A stretch of DNA of 64,000 nucleotides from Mya arenaria (Eukaryota; Mollusca; Bivalvia; Myida; Myidae), in assembly GCF_026914265.1 (NCBI RefSeq), contig NC_069125.1:851556-915555 (forward strand), in the 5' to 3' direction. Positions 1 to 11,299 of the stretch are shown here, piece by piece. The position numbers were made by a program, and so were the translations under genes. The notes beneath the pieces are model-generated. The model had not been told where the DNA came from and ran no database searches. It was given only the letters and a program-made list of their open reading frames with translations. Positions within the stretch are counted from its first letter, which is position 1, and every line of letters starts with the position of its first letter.

Positions 1-902
1 CGAAGTTAACGAACATACATGACATATATCGCATGCGATGTTATAAATTAACAGCGCGTTTCTTTTTATTTGTTATTCATCTTGTTCGCATATATACCCC
101 TCTTTATAGATAAATAATGTCTGGTTTACGGTGTTTATCTGAAGGAGAAGTTTAACAATTGACGTGGTTGATGCAATAAGTGCCACGGTATTTAAAGACT
201 AAATACTTAGGCTTCTTTGGGTCTTTTCTTTACAAAGAAGCTGAAAACGTTTCTCTGGCAAATTCAACAATCTTTGAAAGCAATTGACTGAATAAAGAGT
301 GGAGAACGTAATAATGGCCAATTGTTTAGAATTCTAGAGCGAAAATTGTCATCTGGCTCATTCTCGCAAACGTCCAGATCCAGTGCTTACCAGTAATAAC
401 AAACAGTTGCTTATAGAAAAGAAGAGTGGATAAAGGTGGACACATTTTGAATATTCCAGGGCTTGAGTTGAACGTTCACTATGATTTATTTTGGCAATAA
501 TCTTTGTAATTATTGGGAAAACATTTTCTAGTATGAGCGCACAAGAAAGTATGACGACTTGAACGACGCCACATGGCACAATAGTGGTCGTATGATCCCT
601 TTTAGTTTGATAATCTATGTAGGTCATTAAACAAAATATGTGAATATGCTTTGTAATTTTATTTATTAATCGTACATAATACATCGCAAAGAAGTGTTAT
701 TAACTACAGTTGAAACACTAAACACAGTGGAAAAAATCCATTGAAATCTGTTGCAAAAGACTTGATAAACACGGGTAAATATAGATTGTTGTTTAAAAGA
801 AAAATTTTGACGTCAAGTTTTATCAGGTTTTGTTTTGCATAAAAATGGTTTTAATTGGCTTTCAAAAACAGGCAGGCCGTCAATATGAGTTAAAAAGGGA
901 AT

Positions 903-965
903 GGCTTTAATTGGCCACGATATCCCAAATGTCTGTAAAAGTCGCGTTTGTGAAGAAAGTTTGAC
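903..965 (-). pseudogene. FABP last-exon relic (unit D)
   Basis: The minus strand matches the intact last FABP exon and its 3' UTR (17924-17974), ending in the shared GCCAATTAAAGCCATTCC-type run. Two bases are missing relative to the intact exon, so the frame shifts and the normal stop is lost. A polyadenylation-like region around 650-680 is also shared. The matching relic in the other block is at 14533-14600. Confidence 0.6.
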
Positions 966-1073
966 ATGCAGAGATATTACAATATTAGATAGAAGATAAA
1001 GCACGGCTTAACATAGGCTGTTATTCAATGTATTAGTATATATTCTTACAATATTGAATGATGTTGATGGTGG

Positions 1074-1161
1074 TCTTAATAATAAACGTTAATGTGTTTA
1101 TTTGATTAATTTGATCAAAATAAACACGTTTAACTTTTAACGTTTAACGTTTATTATTAAG
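1074..1161. repeat. Palindromic (hairpin) insertion
   Basis: CTTAATAATAAACGTTAA on the left is mirrored by a right arm ending TTAACGTTTATTATTAAG, with a second inner pair TGTTTATTTGAT / ATCAAAATAAACA. The parallel place in copy B (about 14950) runs straight through without it, so this is a copy-specific insertion. The extra sequence in A continues to about 1300. Confidence 0.7.
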
Positions 1162-1515
1162 ATATTCCTTGTATATTCATTTTCACACTTGTTAAATCAT
1201 AATCCAATCAACCAGAAAAAAAATCACAAAATTAGTTGATAATCTAAGAGAATAGAAAAACACATCTGCCTCATACGGCGACACAAAATAATATAATAAT
1301 ATTGCAGGTTACGTTGTTGTTTCAAACATTGAGATTGTTGAAGAGCTGGTCAATTTGTCTTTGCAGTGAACATCAAATAACCAAAACAACTATATTAATT
1401 GAACTTTATATTATTTAAACTTATTCGATTCATCCAGATTTCAGATCATCTCATAAACAGACTAAATAGAAAAATTGCATTTATAAGGGAATTAGTACAT
1501 AGATGTGACGTCATA

Positions 1516-1612
1516 CTATTGTGTAATTGTCTCTAAGACCCCTGGTTTAAACCCGTCTCTGGTCTGCTTCTCTAGAAGTTTGTCTCCGTCAACCAAATCC
1601 TCCACGTCCGGC
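1516..1612 (-). pseudogene. FABP exon 3 relic (unit D)
   Basis: The minus strand reads VDGDKLLEKQTRDGF, matching SVDGDKLVEKQSGDGF in intact exon 3 (19153-19254), and then loses about 15 bases and the frame before reaching the shared donor-side sequence TATGACGTCACAT. The 85-codon open frame covering it is a relic plus chance sequence, not a gene. The exon is absent from the parallel place near 15190. Confidence 0.75.
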
Positions 1613-2369
1613 AACCGAATGCTCTTCGTGTGGTGATTGAAATAATGATAGAAAAAGAATATAACCGCAACAATCATACATACACACGCACATGAAACAT
1701 TACGTCTACATATGTGCAGTATGTTTTTATAACGCTTAATGTTTGTTTGCTGGTTTTTTTTTATTCTTATCATTTTAAATCATGAAGCATTGTTCAGTAC
1801 ATATGATAATATTTTATTATACATGAGTGAATGTAATTCAAAGGTTGGTTGTTTTTCGCATTGCTATTAATGATTTAGCTGAGTTTGTTGTTCTGGAATT
1901 TCGTTTATATTTTTAAGACGAGCATCCATTTTTATTTTGAGTTCTTAACGTCTACTAGAGGTACAAACGTTGCCTTCAGCTAATACAGTGTGTATCATTT
2001 AGTTCCAATCTCTTAGACTTCCCATTACCTATTTAACTATAAAAGGTCACTATTTTGACACACTTCTGAAAGAATGGACAGCGGAAAGAATATCGTGCAT
2101 ATCAATATAATGTTTGATACAACGTTACAGGTATATGTAAGTGTTATGACGATTGCATCTAGAATGGCAATACATCATACTCAAAAAGTATTAATTTCTT
2201 TGGAGTTCTTAAGAAACCACTGTCGTTAATTGTTGCAACAATTTCTCAATTCCTATAGGTATCTTATATATTTTTTTCATCCAATGCTACAATTTAAAAA
2301 ATGCAAAACATCAGTCAGTTCTTCTTAACTGCATCTTCTAAGTGGTTAAAAAAATAAAGGCCTCTTAAC

Positions 2370-2720
2370 ACGTGCGATTTAAGATTCTTCCTGAACGTTT
2401 ATTAATTGCATGGCACTCCAAAACGGTTTACAGAACAATATACAGAATTTATTAGAGGCATAAAAACGGGTTTCCACTAATAAAGTAATTAGGCGAAGAA
2501 TAAAGCAGAATGTTTTTACAACATGGATCATAATACTAATCGATATACGGTGTTTGAAGTTTTATTGAGAAATACTCATCGTCGGTGGAATATGTTTCCA
2601 AACTCATATTGTTCTTCTTCTCGGTTGCCAAGGGAATATTTTTCATAGATTAGCAATTAGTGTCATCATTGGATTCAGCAACCTGTCTCAATTAGCTTAG
2701 GATATTGATTAGATGTATGA
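2370..2720. repeat. Four-copy FABP-intron block, copy 1
   Basis: A block with the landmarks GTGCGATTTA, CTGAACGTTTAT, AATAAAGCAGAA and GCCAAGGGAAT...TTAGCAATTAGT recurs at 15765-16125, 20705-21064 and, more decayed, 10930-11290. A second half-copy lies at 5376-5464. In the intact gene this block sits in intron 1, so each copy marks a former FABP gene. Confidence 0.75.
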
Positions 2721-2734
2721 AAAGTAACATATAA

Positions 2735-4480
2735 AATGGCTTATCTGAATTGTTCTTACATCTCGTATTGCCATGAATGCCTTTTCAACACGCAAAAATA
2801 ACAATCCGGTGAAATTTCTAACCAGCCGTATGGATAGTGGACGATGACGGAATGGAAATGAATGGGAAAATAACAAGAACGATAGAGAGAAGGCATGAAA
2901 GGCATAACATGACTTATTGGGTGGGATCGAGTATTCGGTTACTGGTTTAAAGTCCTAGTTTACACCCGCTTTTCTGACCGTTCCAAGGCAACTTCTGTCT
3001 TTGCTTTTTTGTGGCGTTGTGTCTTCTAGAATTTTACCTTGTTCTTCCAAACCGAGTATTCCCCGTTAAATAATTGGTGACTGGATTTGTACCTGTAGTT
3101 TTCAGTGTATTATTATTAAACCAGATTAGAATAAATAAAAAAGAGCTAAATGACACGATAAAAGACGTCAGAAAAATGCGCGGATTTAGTTTTGCTTACA
3201 TATATGCCATAAATCTACAGGTACAAGAAGTCAGGCACTGTCAAATAAATAAATTAGCAACTAATAATTCTTACGAAGGCTATAGGTACTGGTTTGGTAA
3301 TGAATTAACTTGTACAAATGTTTCTCCTAAATTGTTATTCGTCATGTTGTTTTACATCAGCGTGCAAATATACCTATATAAAAAGATATAATCATTGTTT
3401 TATTTCTTAATTATCTATAGAGAACTTTTAGATTTCATCAGTGTAGCGCAAGAAATTTTATGGTTTTTACTAAACATTTAAATTTATCTTACTTTTGTTC
3501 TTTGGCAAATAAAATAATGGTAAACAAATATATTGTAGAAGCGCCTCGAGGTGGCGCAAACATGTTTGATATATATTCTATAAAGGTCGATACCACTCTG
3601 TCGAACTAGAAAAATTTAAGGACCATAAAATAGGTAGAACAGTGTGCTAAGACTGGAAATAAAAAGTGAGCAACATGAATATTTCCAAACAAGGACATTT
3701 TTAGAGCCATACCTTCAAAGTGAAATGCGCGATCAGGATATTTTACGTAAATGGTCAAGGTTTAAAGCCAAACTCAATGCAAAGAAGTAAGGTAACTATT
3801 AAACAAAACGCTCAAAGAAAAAGAGCAGACTACGTTAAAATTGAAAGTGAACGATGGCTGGTTATCGATCATGTCTTGCAAATCATTGTAATTAGTGAAT
3901 ACAGATGTATAGACAAAACATGAAAGTGTGATGACATCAAACACATGTTTGATCACGTGGGTCCAATTTGTTAGCTATTCCATCGGGTCTTCAAATGACT
4001 CTGGTCAAGAAGCCGAGCAAATTAATTTTTTCCGGGTTCTCTGATTCCCAATACACAAAAAAGACAACTCTCTCTTTCAAACGAGAGTGGCTTAGCATAA
4101 ATTGATATAAATTCTTCCCAGTTGTTGTAAGATAAATATAGTATAAACTAAATAAAATGTTATTCTTTTGTAATTTTATTGGATAAACTCACAATATAAA
4201 TTACATTAAAACATAGTGCATAACAAAGCATTGCTAACATATATAGTTAAAACACGGAACACATTATAAAAAATTGCACATTAATTTATAAAAAGCCTTT
4301 GTAGTTTGATTAACTAGACACATTCAAAATTGGTTCAAAGCATTGCTTTGCATATGGCAGCCATTTATATACATGTATAACGTTAAGTTGTATCAGGTAT
4401 TGTGTTTTGCTAGAACTGTTTTAATAAGGTATTTAAAACACTAGTAGGCCGTCAAAATAATTTAGACAAGGAATGGCTTT
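2735..4480. other. Non-coding stretch shared by both duplication copies
   Basis: It aligns with about 16150-17920 of copy B. A 67-codon open frame here (3720-3923) has a matching one at 17159-17362, but nine of ten differences between them change the residue, so there is no sign of selection. The part nearest the FABP last exon (from about 4170) is its 3' UTR. I see no gene in the rest. Confidence 0.6.
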
Positions 4481-5981
4481 AATTGGTCACGATTTCACAA
4501 ATGTCCGTATACATGTCTGTCCGCCTCCAGTCAGGGTCTGAAAGAGAAACAGAAATTAATCAGAAAACCATTTAATCAATTTGTCTTTTTATCGGTCGAA
4601 AATGGGCGAATTTCCGACCGGGCTTATTAATGCTCGAAATTGTGGAATTGCTCTGTCATCCAAATCAAACTTTAACATGCACAAGTCTTCCGCATAATTT
4701 GAACGCCGTCGTTATCGAAATGGCGCACTTTTATCTTTTCTGAAACTGACAATTAAAAATGCACACACTATTTGTTTTAATGTGAATAGTATAACCTCGT
4801 GAACACCCAAAGTTAATATTTTACTCGTTGCTAGGATACTTATGGTACTTGACTCGAAAATCTTTCAACCATGGTACAAATATAATGAATATACTCAAAC
4901 AAATGTCGTGGAGTATCAAACTTTATCAAAACAAGGAATGTGTTATCAGCATTGTGTCATACTTTGTCATAACGACTCGATAAGCGGCACGAAATGCAAT
5001 AAATAAAGCTACATTGATAAGATTTAACGTGTAAGAAATATTTACAGCAATACAAAAATGAGTTGCGAGATTCGTAAGAAAGGTTTTTTGACGGCGAATT
5101 GAACATTCTTAAAAACCTTCGATGATAATATGCGAGCAATGACTTTAGTTTGACTTTATGAATACGACGTCATGGCGAAATATCGTCAACTTCCACCAAG
5201 ATGTGAAGTGTCTTTTGAACCTGCCACAGCTCGTAGCAAACGTCGTGCTAGATAGTGACAATTCGTAGAATAATTAATTCGATGTGACTAAGAAACATGG
5301 AAAATAATGATCAAAGCTTTTTACGAAAATCTACGTTGACCTCTACTTGTTGTGTGAAAATATCGAGTCACTAATTGCCAAGGGAATGGTTTCCTTGATT
5401 AGCAATTAGTAGCATCCTTGGTTTTAGTAACCAGTTTCAATTAGCTTCGGTTATTGGGTAGATGTAAAAATGATAACTCCAGAAAAGCCTTTTCAAAAGT
5501 ATTCTAATATTGCTAAGAATGGCTATAAAGTTGTTAATTCATACTGATTTATTATTTTAGCTTGAATACTGAATATGAACTAATTCGGTGTCCATTTACA
5601 GGACTGAAACCATTAGTAAAAATGAGGAATTCAGAAATACCTATTCAGTTTGCAACCAGGCTTTTAGTTTATATTTTTGTAAAATGCAGACATAAATCAA
5701 TTCCGAGTCCATATACAGGGCAGACACCAGTACTGGCGTCCTTTTGGAGAGAGGCTATAAAACAGACAACCTTAATACCACTAGACCCCTCTTATCATCT
5801 TAAAGCGCATTAACAATCCGGTTTAAAATCTAACCCGACATTGATGGCAACATGAAAGACTGATAAGGAATCAAATGGAATGGACAAAATAACAAGAGAG
5901 AAACAAATGAATTTGAAACAAGATAAGAAGAACGAAATCATAAGGACATGGAAGAAATGTAATATACGGAATGTGCTACTA

Positions 5982-6452
5982 AAGAGTGTGTGTATACCAC
6001 GTGATAAATTGCGGCATACAAGCGTCGTCGGAATGTAACACTTTGCTTCGTATGAAGACTTTAAACAAAAATGTCTTTACTATTCCTTCACCATCTTAAA
6101 AGCGGTCTACGCCGCTTACCCCCGCCTTCGGTCGTTTACCGGAGTTTGATTGAGAGTTTAGTTTCTAAAAACACTTCGACAAACCTTTTCACGAACTGCC
6201 GCTTGATGCACACCTATAAAACATTATTTAGAAACAGGATTGCAAAATAATTTTAGGAAATCTTATAACCTAACCAAACTCAGGAAATAAAACAACAAAG
6301 GCGGATTTTTAAACAGCATGAACCGCTTTTTATTTCATTTAAAATGGTGCAGAAAAAAAGTTATTGTTTTTTAAGTCTTCTTTCGAAGCAATATGATGCC
6401 TCCCGACGTAGCATTTATGTCGTAAGTTATCACGTGGTATAAACTCACTAAC
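5982..6452. mobile_element. MITE-like element with about 60-bp inverted ends
   Basis: The left end (TATACCACGTGATAA then GTCGTCGG, TGCTTCG, GAAGACTT) is mirrored at the right (GAAGTCTTCTTTCGAAGCA, CCCGACG, TTATCACGTGGTATA). TATA occurs at both edges. A second copy lies at 49125-49580. The insertion is missing from the parallel place in copy B (about 21480), so it landed after the block duplicated or was lost there. It encodes no protein; the 79-codon minus frame inside and past it is chance. Confidence 0.8.
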
Positions 6453-6579
6453 AATAGGGTCATATATGATGCATCGGTACGGAATCGACAACAGCGCATC
6501 TAGCGAATGACAATGCTCGTCCATTTTCTTTAAATCTTTACATTTAATTTCTCCAGATTGATTGAAGCTGTTGCGCATA

Positions 6580-7818
6580 TGCCTTTTTACATGTGAATAT
6601 CTTTCTGGTGAAATGTGTTTAACAATTCTCGAGTTATGGGTCTACAGGAATAGGACATTGACGCGCCCACTACGTCTACTGAAGTAATGCCACACTGAAA
6701 AGGCTGAGATAATACCTTTGAAAACAACAACAAAACGGAGGCTACAATCGCATTCCATCCGGACATGCACCTCTCCCTGCTTATCTATAAGCTTGTTTTA
6801 TACATTTTTAAAGGGGCACAAAATAGGTTGATGCAATAGTTTCTTTTATTGTTTATGAATTATCAAGTTTTACTCAATATAATGATAAAATAAAGCATAA
6901 GATTCAAGTACAGACAATAAAGTTTTAGCCTTAATAAATGATATTTTCTAAGTTACTACTTGGCCACACATTCCCCAGTTAAAAAACACCAAAATATCGT
7001 TATTATTTGAATCTGTATCTAAAGCATTTTTTGTTTGTTTTTGTCAAAGACTAAGGCGAGGCTGACAACATTTTGTTTGGATATAAACTTATTAATGAAC
7101 AATGCATCGACCGATATTGTGCACCCTTAAATGAAATCAGCAACAATAACTTCATACTCAGCCAAATCATCATGTTATTTCAGCTGTCAATGCCCGTACG
7201 GTTAAGCTTATGTACTTCCCACACGCGTATAATGGTCTGTCACTAAGCGTAGTCACTTGGTCATTACATATTCATATCTCTTTTATTTATTATGGGTCCT
7301 AATGGAAATATATAAACGATGTTGCATACATGTATAATTGATTTGATATCATGTTATGTTATTAGGTTATGTAATCGAAACTGGATACGCTCACATTTTG
7401 ATGACCAAGCAATAGCACGCAGTCAGTAATTCAAGAATTGCATTAAACATGTTTTCTTAGGTATGGCTGGAATCTGGCATTAGCTGTGCAGTTTATTACA
7501 CATAGGCGTGTTAGCTAGGTTCATGATATATCGACTTAAACAACATTAATGCAGAATTATCGTGGAAATCCTGAATATTTATAAAGCAATTTCGATATGA
7601 GTGAAGCGAAGGCTCGTGAGTACATTTTTTCACACATTCACAAAGTAGCTGAGTAGAAAGAAGAGTGTTTTACTACCAATATCAATCCTATGAAACATTC
7701 TGAAGAAGAATCAATATATTGTTTTATTTTGTGAAAAAATATAATATTTTATTTTTCATTATAAGAAGTAATTGTATGTTTTGATCGCTAGCAAATGTGA
7801 AAACAAAGATTATATTGG
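6580..7818. other. Intron-like sequence of the dead FABP, no gene seen
   Basis: It aligns with about 21600-22800 in copy B, which is intron 1 of the intact FABP gene. No exon-like frame with splice sites and family similarity was found on either strand. Confidence 0.6.
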
Positions 7819-8317
7819 TTACAGAAAGAAATAATTTGATGAATTCTGAAAATATTGACTGTTCCTATTCACATGTAATGCATTTATTTGTTCTACAAAA
7901 TTCATAATATAAGTCAGGGATTGACCGAGATTTACTGTGACAACTGTATACCATGACATTAATGAAGCTATTTGTGAACAAGGCAATAAACACAATAACA
8001 ACCGCATCATTAATGTCATGTAGTGCGTAAAAAAGATCGTTAACGTCATCTTACCAATTGCTTTCATAATATATTCTTCAAAGTTTTCCGAATTTTCTAT
8101 CTTCCATTTTCCAACAACACTAGCCATTTATTTTTTAAATAAATGAAAAAAAAAATCTTAAATACTCAACCTTAAAATCATACACCTTTTAGTAATCGAT
8201 GCACGTCTGTTTCAGAACAATGATCTGGCAAAATAAAGACCAGGCAGTAATTCGTTAAACGCGCAAGGCGGAGTCTAGAACGCTGTCCTCTCTATCTCCA
8301 CAAGCCAAATGTTTAGA

Positions 8318-8377
8318 TATTTATACTGGAAGAAGCGTCTGGTATTTGAGGAATACCTTAGCGCTGTCATGACCAAT
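8318..8377 (-). promoter_or_regulatory. Promoter remnant of FABP copy A
   Basis: TATAAATA (minus strand, 8325-8318) lies about 190 bases upstream of the exon 1 ATG. An inverted CCAAT box (GACCAATAC on plus, 8371-8379) lies about 50 bases further upstream. Both are preserved, with the surrounding sequence, in copy B. Confidence 0.6.
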
Positions 8378-8739
8378 ACGTAGAATATGTATTAATCATT
8401 CGCGAATTTACCATTAACAGTGTTGACAGGCAGGAGTATGTACCTTTATTTTTTTAATTAGTCTTCGTGAGATGTAACATAAACATTAAATATCGATGTA
8501 CTCTTCAGATGATTTAGACACATCTTCCCTTTTTCTTAACCAATAGCAAAGCCGGAATGAAATCTAGAAAATGATTCTAAGAGCAAGAAAATACATTCAC
8601 AAGGAAATGCAAACTTCAAATTATTATCATTTTCAATATTATTAATATTATAATTATAATTATATATATATATATTTTTATAATTATTCCTATTATCATT
8701 GTTATTTACTATTATAAATATCATAATTATTATTATTTT

Positions 8740-8881
8740 CGCTATGTTGAACTAAGTAATCTCGATGTTTTGGTTATGTGATGAAGAAAAACATGTTTTG
8801 TATTTTGGTTATATCGAATTGTCGTTATCTCAAAGTACTTTCCGAGGTCCAAACGACTTCGAAATAGCGAGGTTTTAAATG
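8740..8881. mobile_element. Decayed small inverted-repeat element
   Basis: It shares GTTATCTC and the end CGACTTCGAAATAGCGAG with the element at 28685-28862. Left and right edges are weakly inverted (CGCTATGTTGAAC against TTCGAAATAGCG). It follows an AT-rich low-complexity stretch at 8620-8740. Confidence 0.55.
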
Positions 8882-9834
8882 TATTCTATATTTTCTTCAC
8901 ATCACACCCTTGTTAAAGTGCCTAAAATTCTGGCCACTTATTTAAACAAGCGTGCGTATATATATATATAGAGAGAGAGACTAGGTTATTGGAATAAATT
9001 ATTTCTTTTTCATAACACGTTAACTTAATATAAAAATGTATTTAACAACTAGACGGTATCGTTCAGTGTAAAGTACATGAGCAAGCCTAGCCGCCAAATG
9101 TCAACCACGTGAAGTGATTTTGTTTTGTGCCACGTTGATAAAAAAGAACCAAAATGCATTCCTTGAAAAAATATTTCTTGCAGATGATTTAGGAGTGCAA
9201 AGATTGCTCATACTGTCCTTGCCCAACCATGCTGTATTCCACATGCGATGCAAAACATATACATGGCACCTGGTGTTTCTGAAGTAGCTGTATGAATATA
9301 GGGAACTACTTTAAGACTGAAATAAGCTGACTATTATTATTTTATTTATTAGAAATTAATTCCATTATGTTCAACAGTTCAAACTACATGGAAAGAGAAA
9401 TAAATGCAAATCTTTCATAAAAAAGGCGAAAAAATGGAAATGTGCAGTTATTAACGGGCCTTGTGTCAAATTTCGAATATATGACACACAGAATACCACG
9501 AAAAGGGGAGAAATAGTCTACAAAGACGCCATTATCGCTAACATTATGATCGAGCTAAGCATGACATATTCGGAATCATTTTTGGGCTTAAAAACTTGAA
9601 CTGTTTCTTTCCAGTTTTTGATCAAATAGATAACTGTAGCCAATGCGTTGTCTTTCATAACAAATAATGCTACGGACGAATGCTCTTCTAAATTCGAGTT
9701 GGAATGTTGGTATTATATGGAACGATAATTCATTATTTGTTTTTATTAGTATTAATACCATAGTTATAACAACAAATAGTTAAATATGCCTTATATAGAA
9801 TTCATGTTTATTCATAACACAAAACAGTAAACAT

Positions 9835-10595
9835 CTAATCCAGTATTGAAAGCAACATGGATCTGCGATTTATGGACTTCCGCCGACATATTGGCCAACA
9901 CGTGCCGTTGCAACATATCCGAATGGCCTTGCAGTCTGCGTCCGAGACGCATCACTGACTGGAGCTGGCTTGGATGACACATATAAGACGCATCAAAGGA
10001 AACACCGTAAGACAGAATGGAGACACTGAAATCGAGGAAAGTAACAAAATAGATGATGGCATCATCTGGGTTCAAACCCTGACTACATATACCAAAGGAA
10101 ATGGCAAATATGTTTACGGCTAGCTCCCTTGTCTAGCATCCAGCATTAAGAGGGTGGTATTGGGATGAATGTCAACCATGCGCAAGTGTGACGTTATGCT
10201 GCACATAAACCAGTTAAAACCGTAGTGAACTCGTGTTTCGTTCCAAGGCGGTGATCCTATTATTAATTGGTATTATTTAATGATAAAAATGTTTTTATTC
10301 GTGTGTGCTGTTTGTGGTGTTTGTACGAACGTATTACATATTATCCTAAAAGTTAAGTGTCTGCGTTATTTATCCAGAAAGTAAAACCAGTTAAGAAAGT
10401 TAAGAAGCCGAGTTCAAGTATATGCTTACTACTAAAATCAATTGTGAAATATAATACGAGCATTTCATGTTTTCTTAGCGACGACCGAACACTGATTATA
10501 GAAATTTATGCATGCTTTCAAAGGCACATGCATGTAGGACAAGCATTGCTGTTTAACCTGCCTCCAGGTGGACACTCTGTGGAACACGACAATAA
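9835..10595 (-). pseudogene. Antistasin/WAP inhibitor pseudogene, copy A
   Basis: Two exons of the intact gene at 25490-28042 are recognisable. The antistasin end (about 10595-10522) keeps CSTECPPGGRLNSNACPTC and CMCL, but the donor is TTTGAAAGC where copy B has TTTGTAAGC. The GT is therefore gone and reading through meets TGA at once. The WAP exon (10025-9835, 191 nt, the same length as in B) keeps the acceptor GATTTCAG, all eight cysteines and the final stop. It has one in-frame TGA just before the third cysteine, where copy B has TCA (Ser). The signal-peptide exon and the Ser/Thr-rich body are missing, because the duplication breaks off near 10.6 kb. The 87-codon minus frame (9812-10075) is an out-of-frame shadow of this WAP exon. 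Confidence 0.85.
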
Positions 10596-10760
10596 TGATC
10601 TTTTTAGTTTAATATTGTTGTATATATTTTATTATTGTTTTCAAAACGTACAACAATTACAAATCTTGCCTTCCGTATATACAAATTATATTAGTTTTGT
10701 AAGACTACCCTTAGCTAAAATGAATTCTTAAATTAACATGCAATCCACGAATTGCTTCAA

Positions 10761-10922
10761 GGTAGTTCCGGCCATTAGGCGTGACAAAGCCAATTGTCTC
10801 TCCGATAATGAACGTCCGCGACTTGGCGCCCATTACTGTTGACGACGACATTGTCCACGTAACGCCGTCCACCTAGAACACCTTGGTTTTTCCGTTACGG
10901 CTGGTCAAGTGCTAATCGTCTT
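10761..10922 (-). pseudogene. FABP exon 2 relic (unit C)
   Basis: On the minus strand TWTMSSSTVMGAKSRTF matches TWTMTSSTVMGAKSLTF of intact exon 2. A TAG stands upstream where the intact gene has ACG. The donor is lost (GAAGCAA where the intact exon has GTATGA), and the 5' part of the exon is shortened. No other exon of this unit was found apart from the intron block at 10930-11290. Confidence 0.75.
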
Positions 10923-10929
10923 AAATATC

Positions 10930-11290
10930 TGATCGGCGATACAATTCGTCCTGATCGTATATTAATTGCAATGTACTCTAAAATTGTTGATAAAATAAAA
11001 AAAAGCAGACTTTATTCGATCCGCAAACAGTGGTCTTACACAAATAAACTGATTAAGCCGAAAAATAAAGCATAAATGTTTCACAACATGGATTATCATA
11101 CTAAACGATTAACAGTGTATTCAGTTTTATTGAGAAATACAAACTCACGATCGGTGGATGGTGGAATATGTATCCAAGCTTACATTCTTCTTCTTGTGCG
11201 GAATATGTTTCATTGTGAAGCAATAAGTGTCATCATGCTTTTAGGACCGTGATTTAGTCTAAAATAATAGACGTGTTATACGTAATTCTT
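10930..11290. repeat. Four-copy FABP-intron block, decayed copy
   Basis: It resembles 2370-2720, 15765-16125 and 20705-21064 (AATAAAGCATAAATGTTTCACA, TTTTATTGAGAAATACAAACTCA). It follows the exon 2 relic in the same order as in the intact gene's intron 1, supporting a fifth former FABP unit here. Confidence 0.6.
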
Positions 11291-11299
11291 CCTATCCCT

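Larger units (their letters stand above)
4487..8127 (-). pseudogene. FABP pseudogene, copy A (exons 1 and 4 only)
   Basis: Exon 1 (8127-8055, 73 nt) encodes MASVVGKWKIEN and onward, fits the FABP family signature, carries one extra Ile compared with copy B, and ends at a good donor (GTAAGA). Exon 4 (4537-4487, 51 nt) has a good acceptor and the same 16-residue peptide and stop as copy B. The polyadenylation signal (AATAAA on the minus strand, 4180-4175) and TATA box are also kept. Exons 2 and 3 are gone: sequence runs from the equivalent of 18556 directly to that of 20977 near 5375. Exon 1 ends in phase 1 and exon 4 begins in phase 0, so joining them shifts the frame. The beta-barrel core is lost. 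What remains is a transcribable-looking but broken gene. I see no substitute exons between them. Confidence 0.85.
1..10600. repeat. Tandem segmental duplication, copy A
   Basis: Most of this stretch aligns in the same order and orientation with 13690-26300. Anchors are the CATATATACCCCTCTT region (about 95 and 13765), FABP last exon (4487 and 17924), FABP first exon (8127 and 23120) and WAP exon (9835 and 25490). The offset grows from about 13.4 to 15.7 kb, because copy A lacks about 2.4 kb present in B and each copy has its own insertions. The alignment stops inside the antistasin exon near 10.6 kb, so the duplication breakpoint lies there. All genes in this copy are damaged. The left end of the block may lie outside the window. 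Confidence 0.85.

Noticed and set aside
1516-1773. 85-codon minus-strand frame as a gene
   Set aside because: Its C-terminal half is a frameshifted FABP exon 3 relic, and the N-terminal half is intron-like sequence.
3720-3923. 67-codon open frame conserved in both duplication copies (also 17159-17362)
   Set aside because: Of ten base differences between the copies, nine change the residue. There is no ATG at the start and the opposite strand is open too. This is what neutral drift of non-coding duplicates gives.
6339-6578. 79-codon minus frame with a similar one at 21376-21633
   Set aside because: The first overlaps the MITE end and the second does not. Shared residues (KCKDLKK) come from shared intron sequence, and the rest is unrelated.
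9812-10075. 87-codon minus-strand frame
   Set aside because: It is an out-of-frame reading of the WAP exon relic; the true frame shows the eight cysteines and one stop.
10357-10731. 124-codon plus-strand frame
   Set aside because: It runs antisense over the antistasin relic and has no family similarity or splice support.
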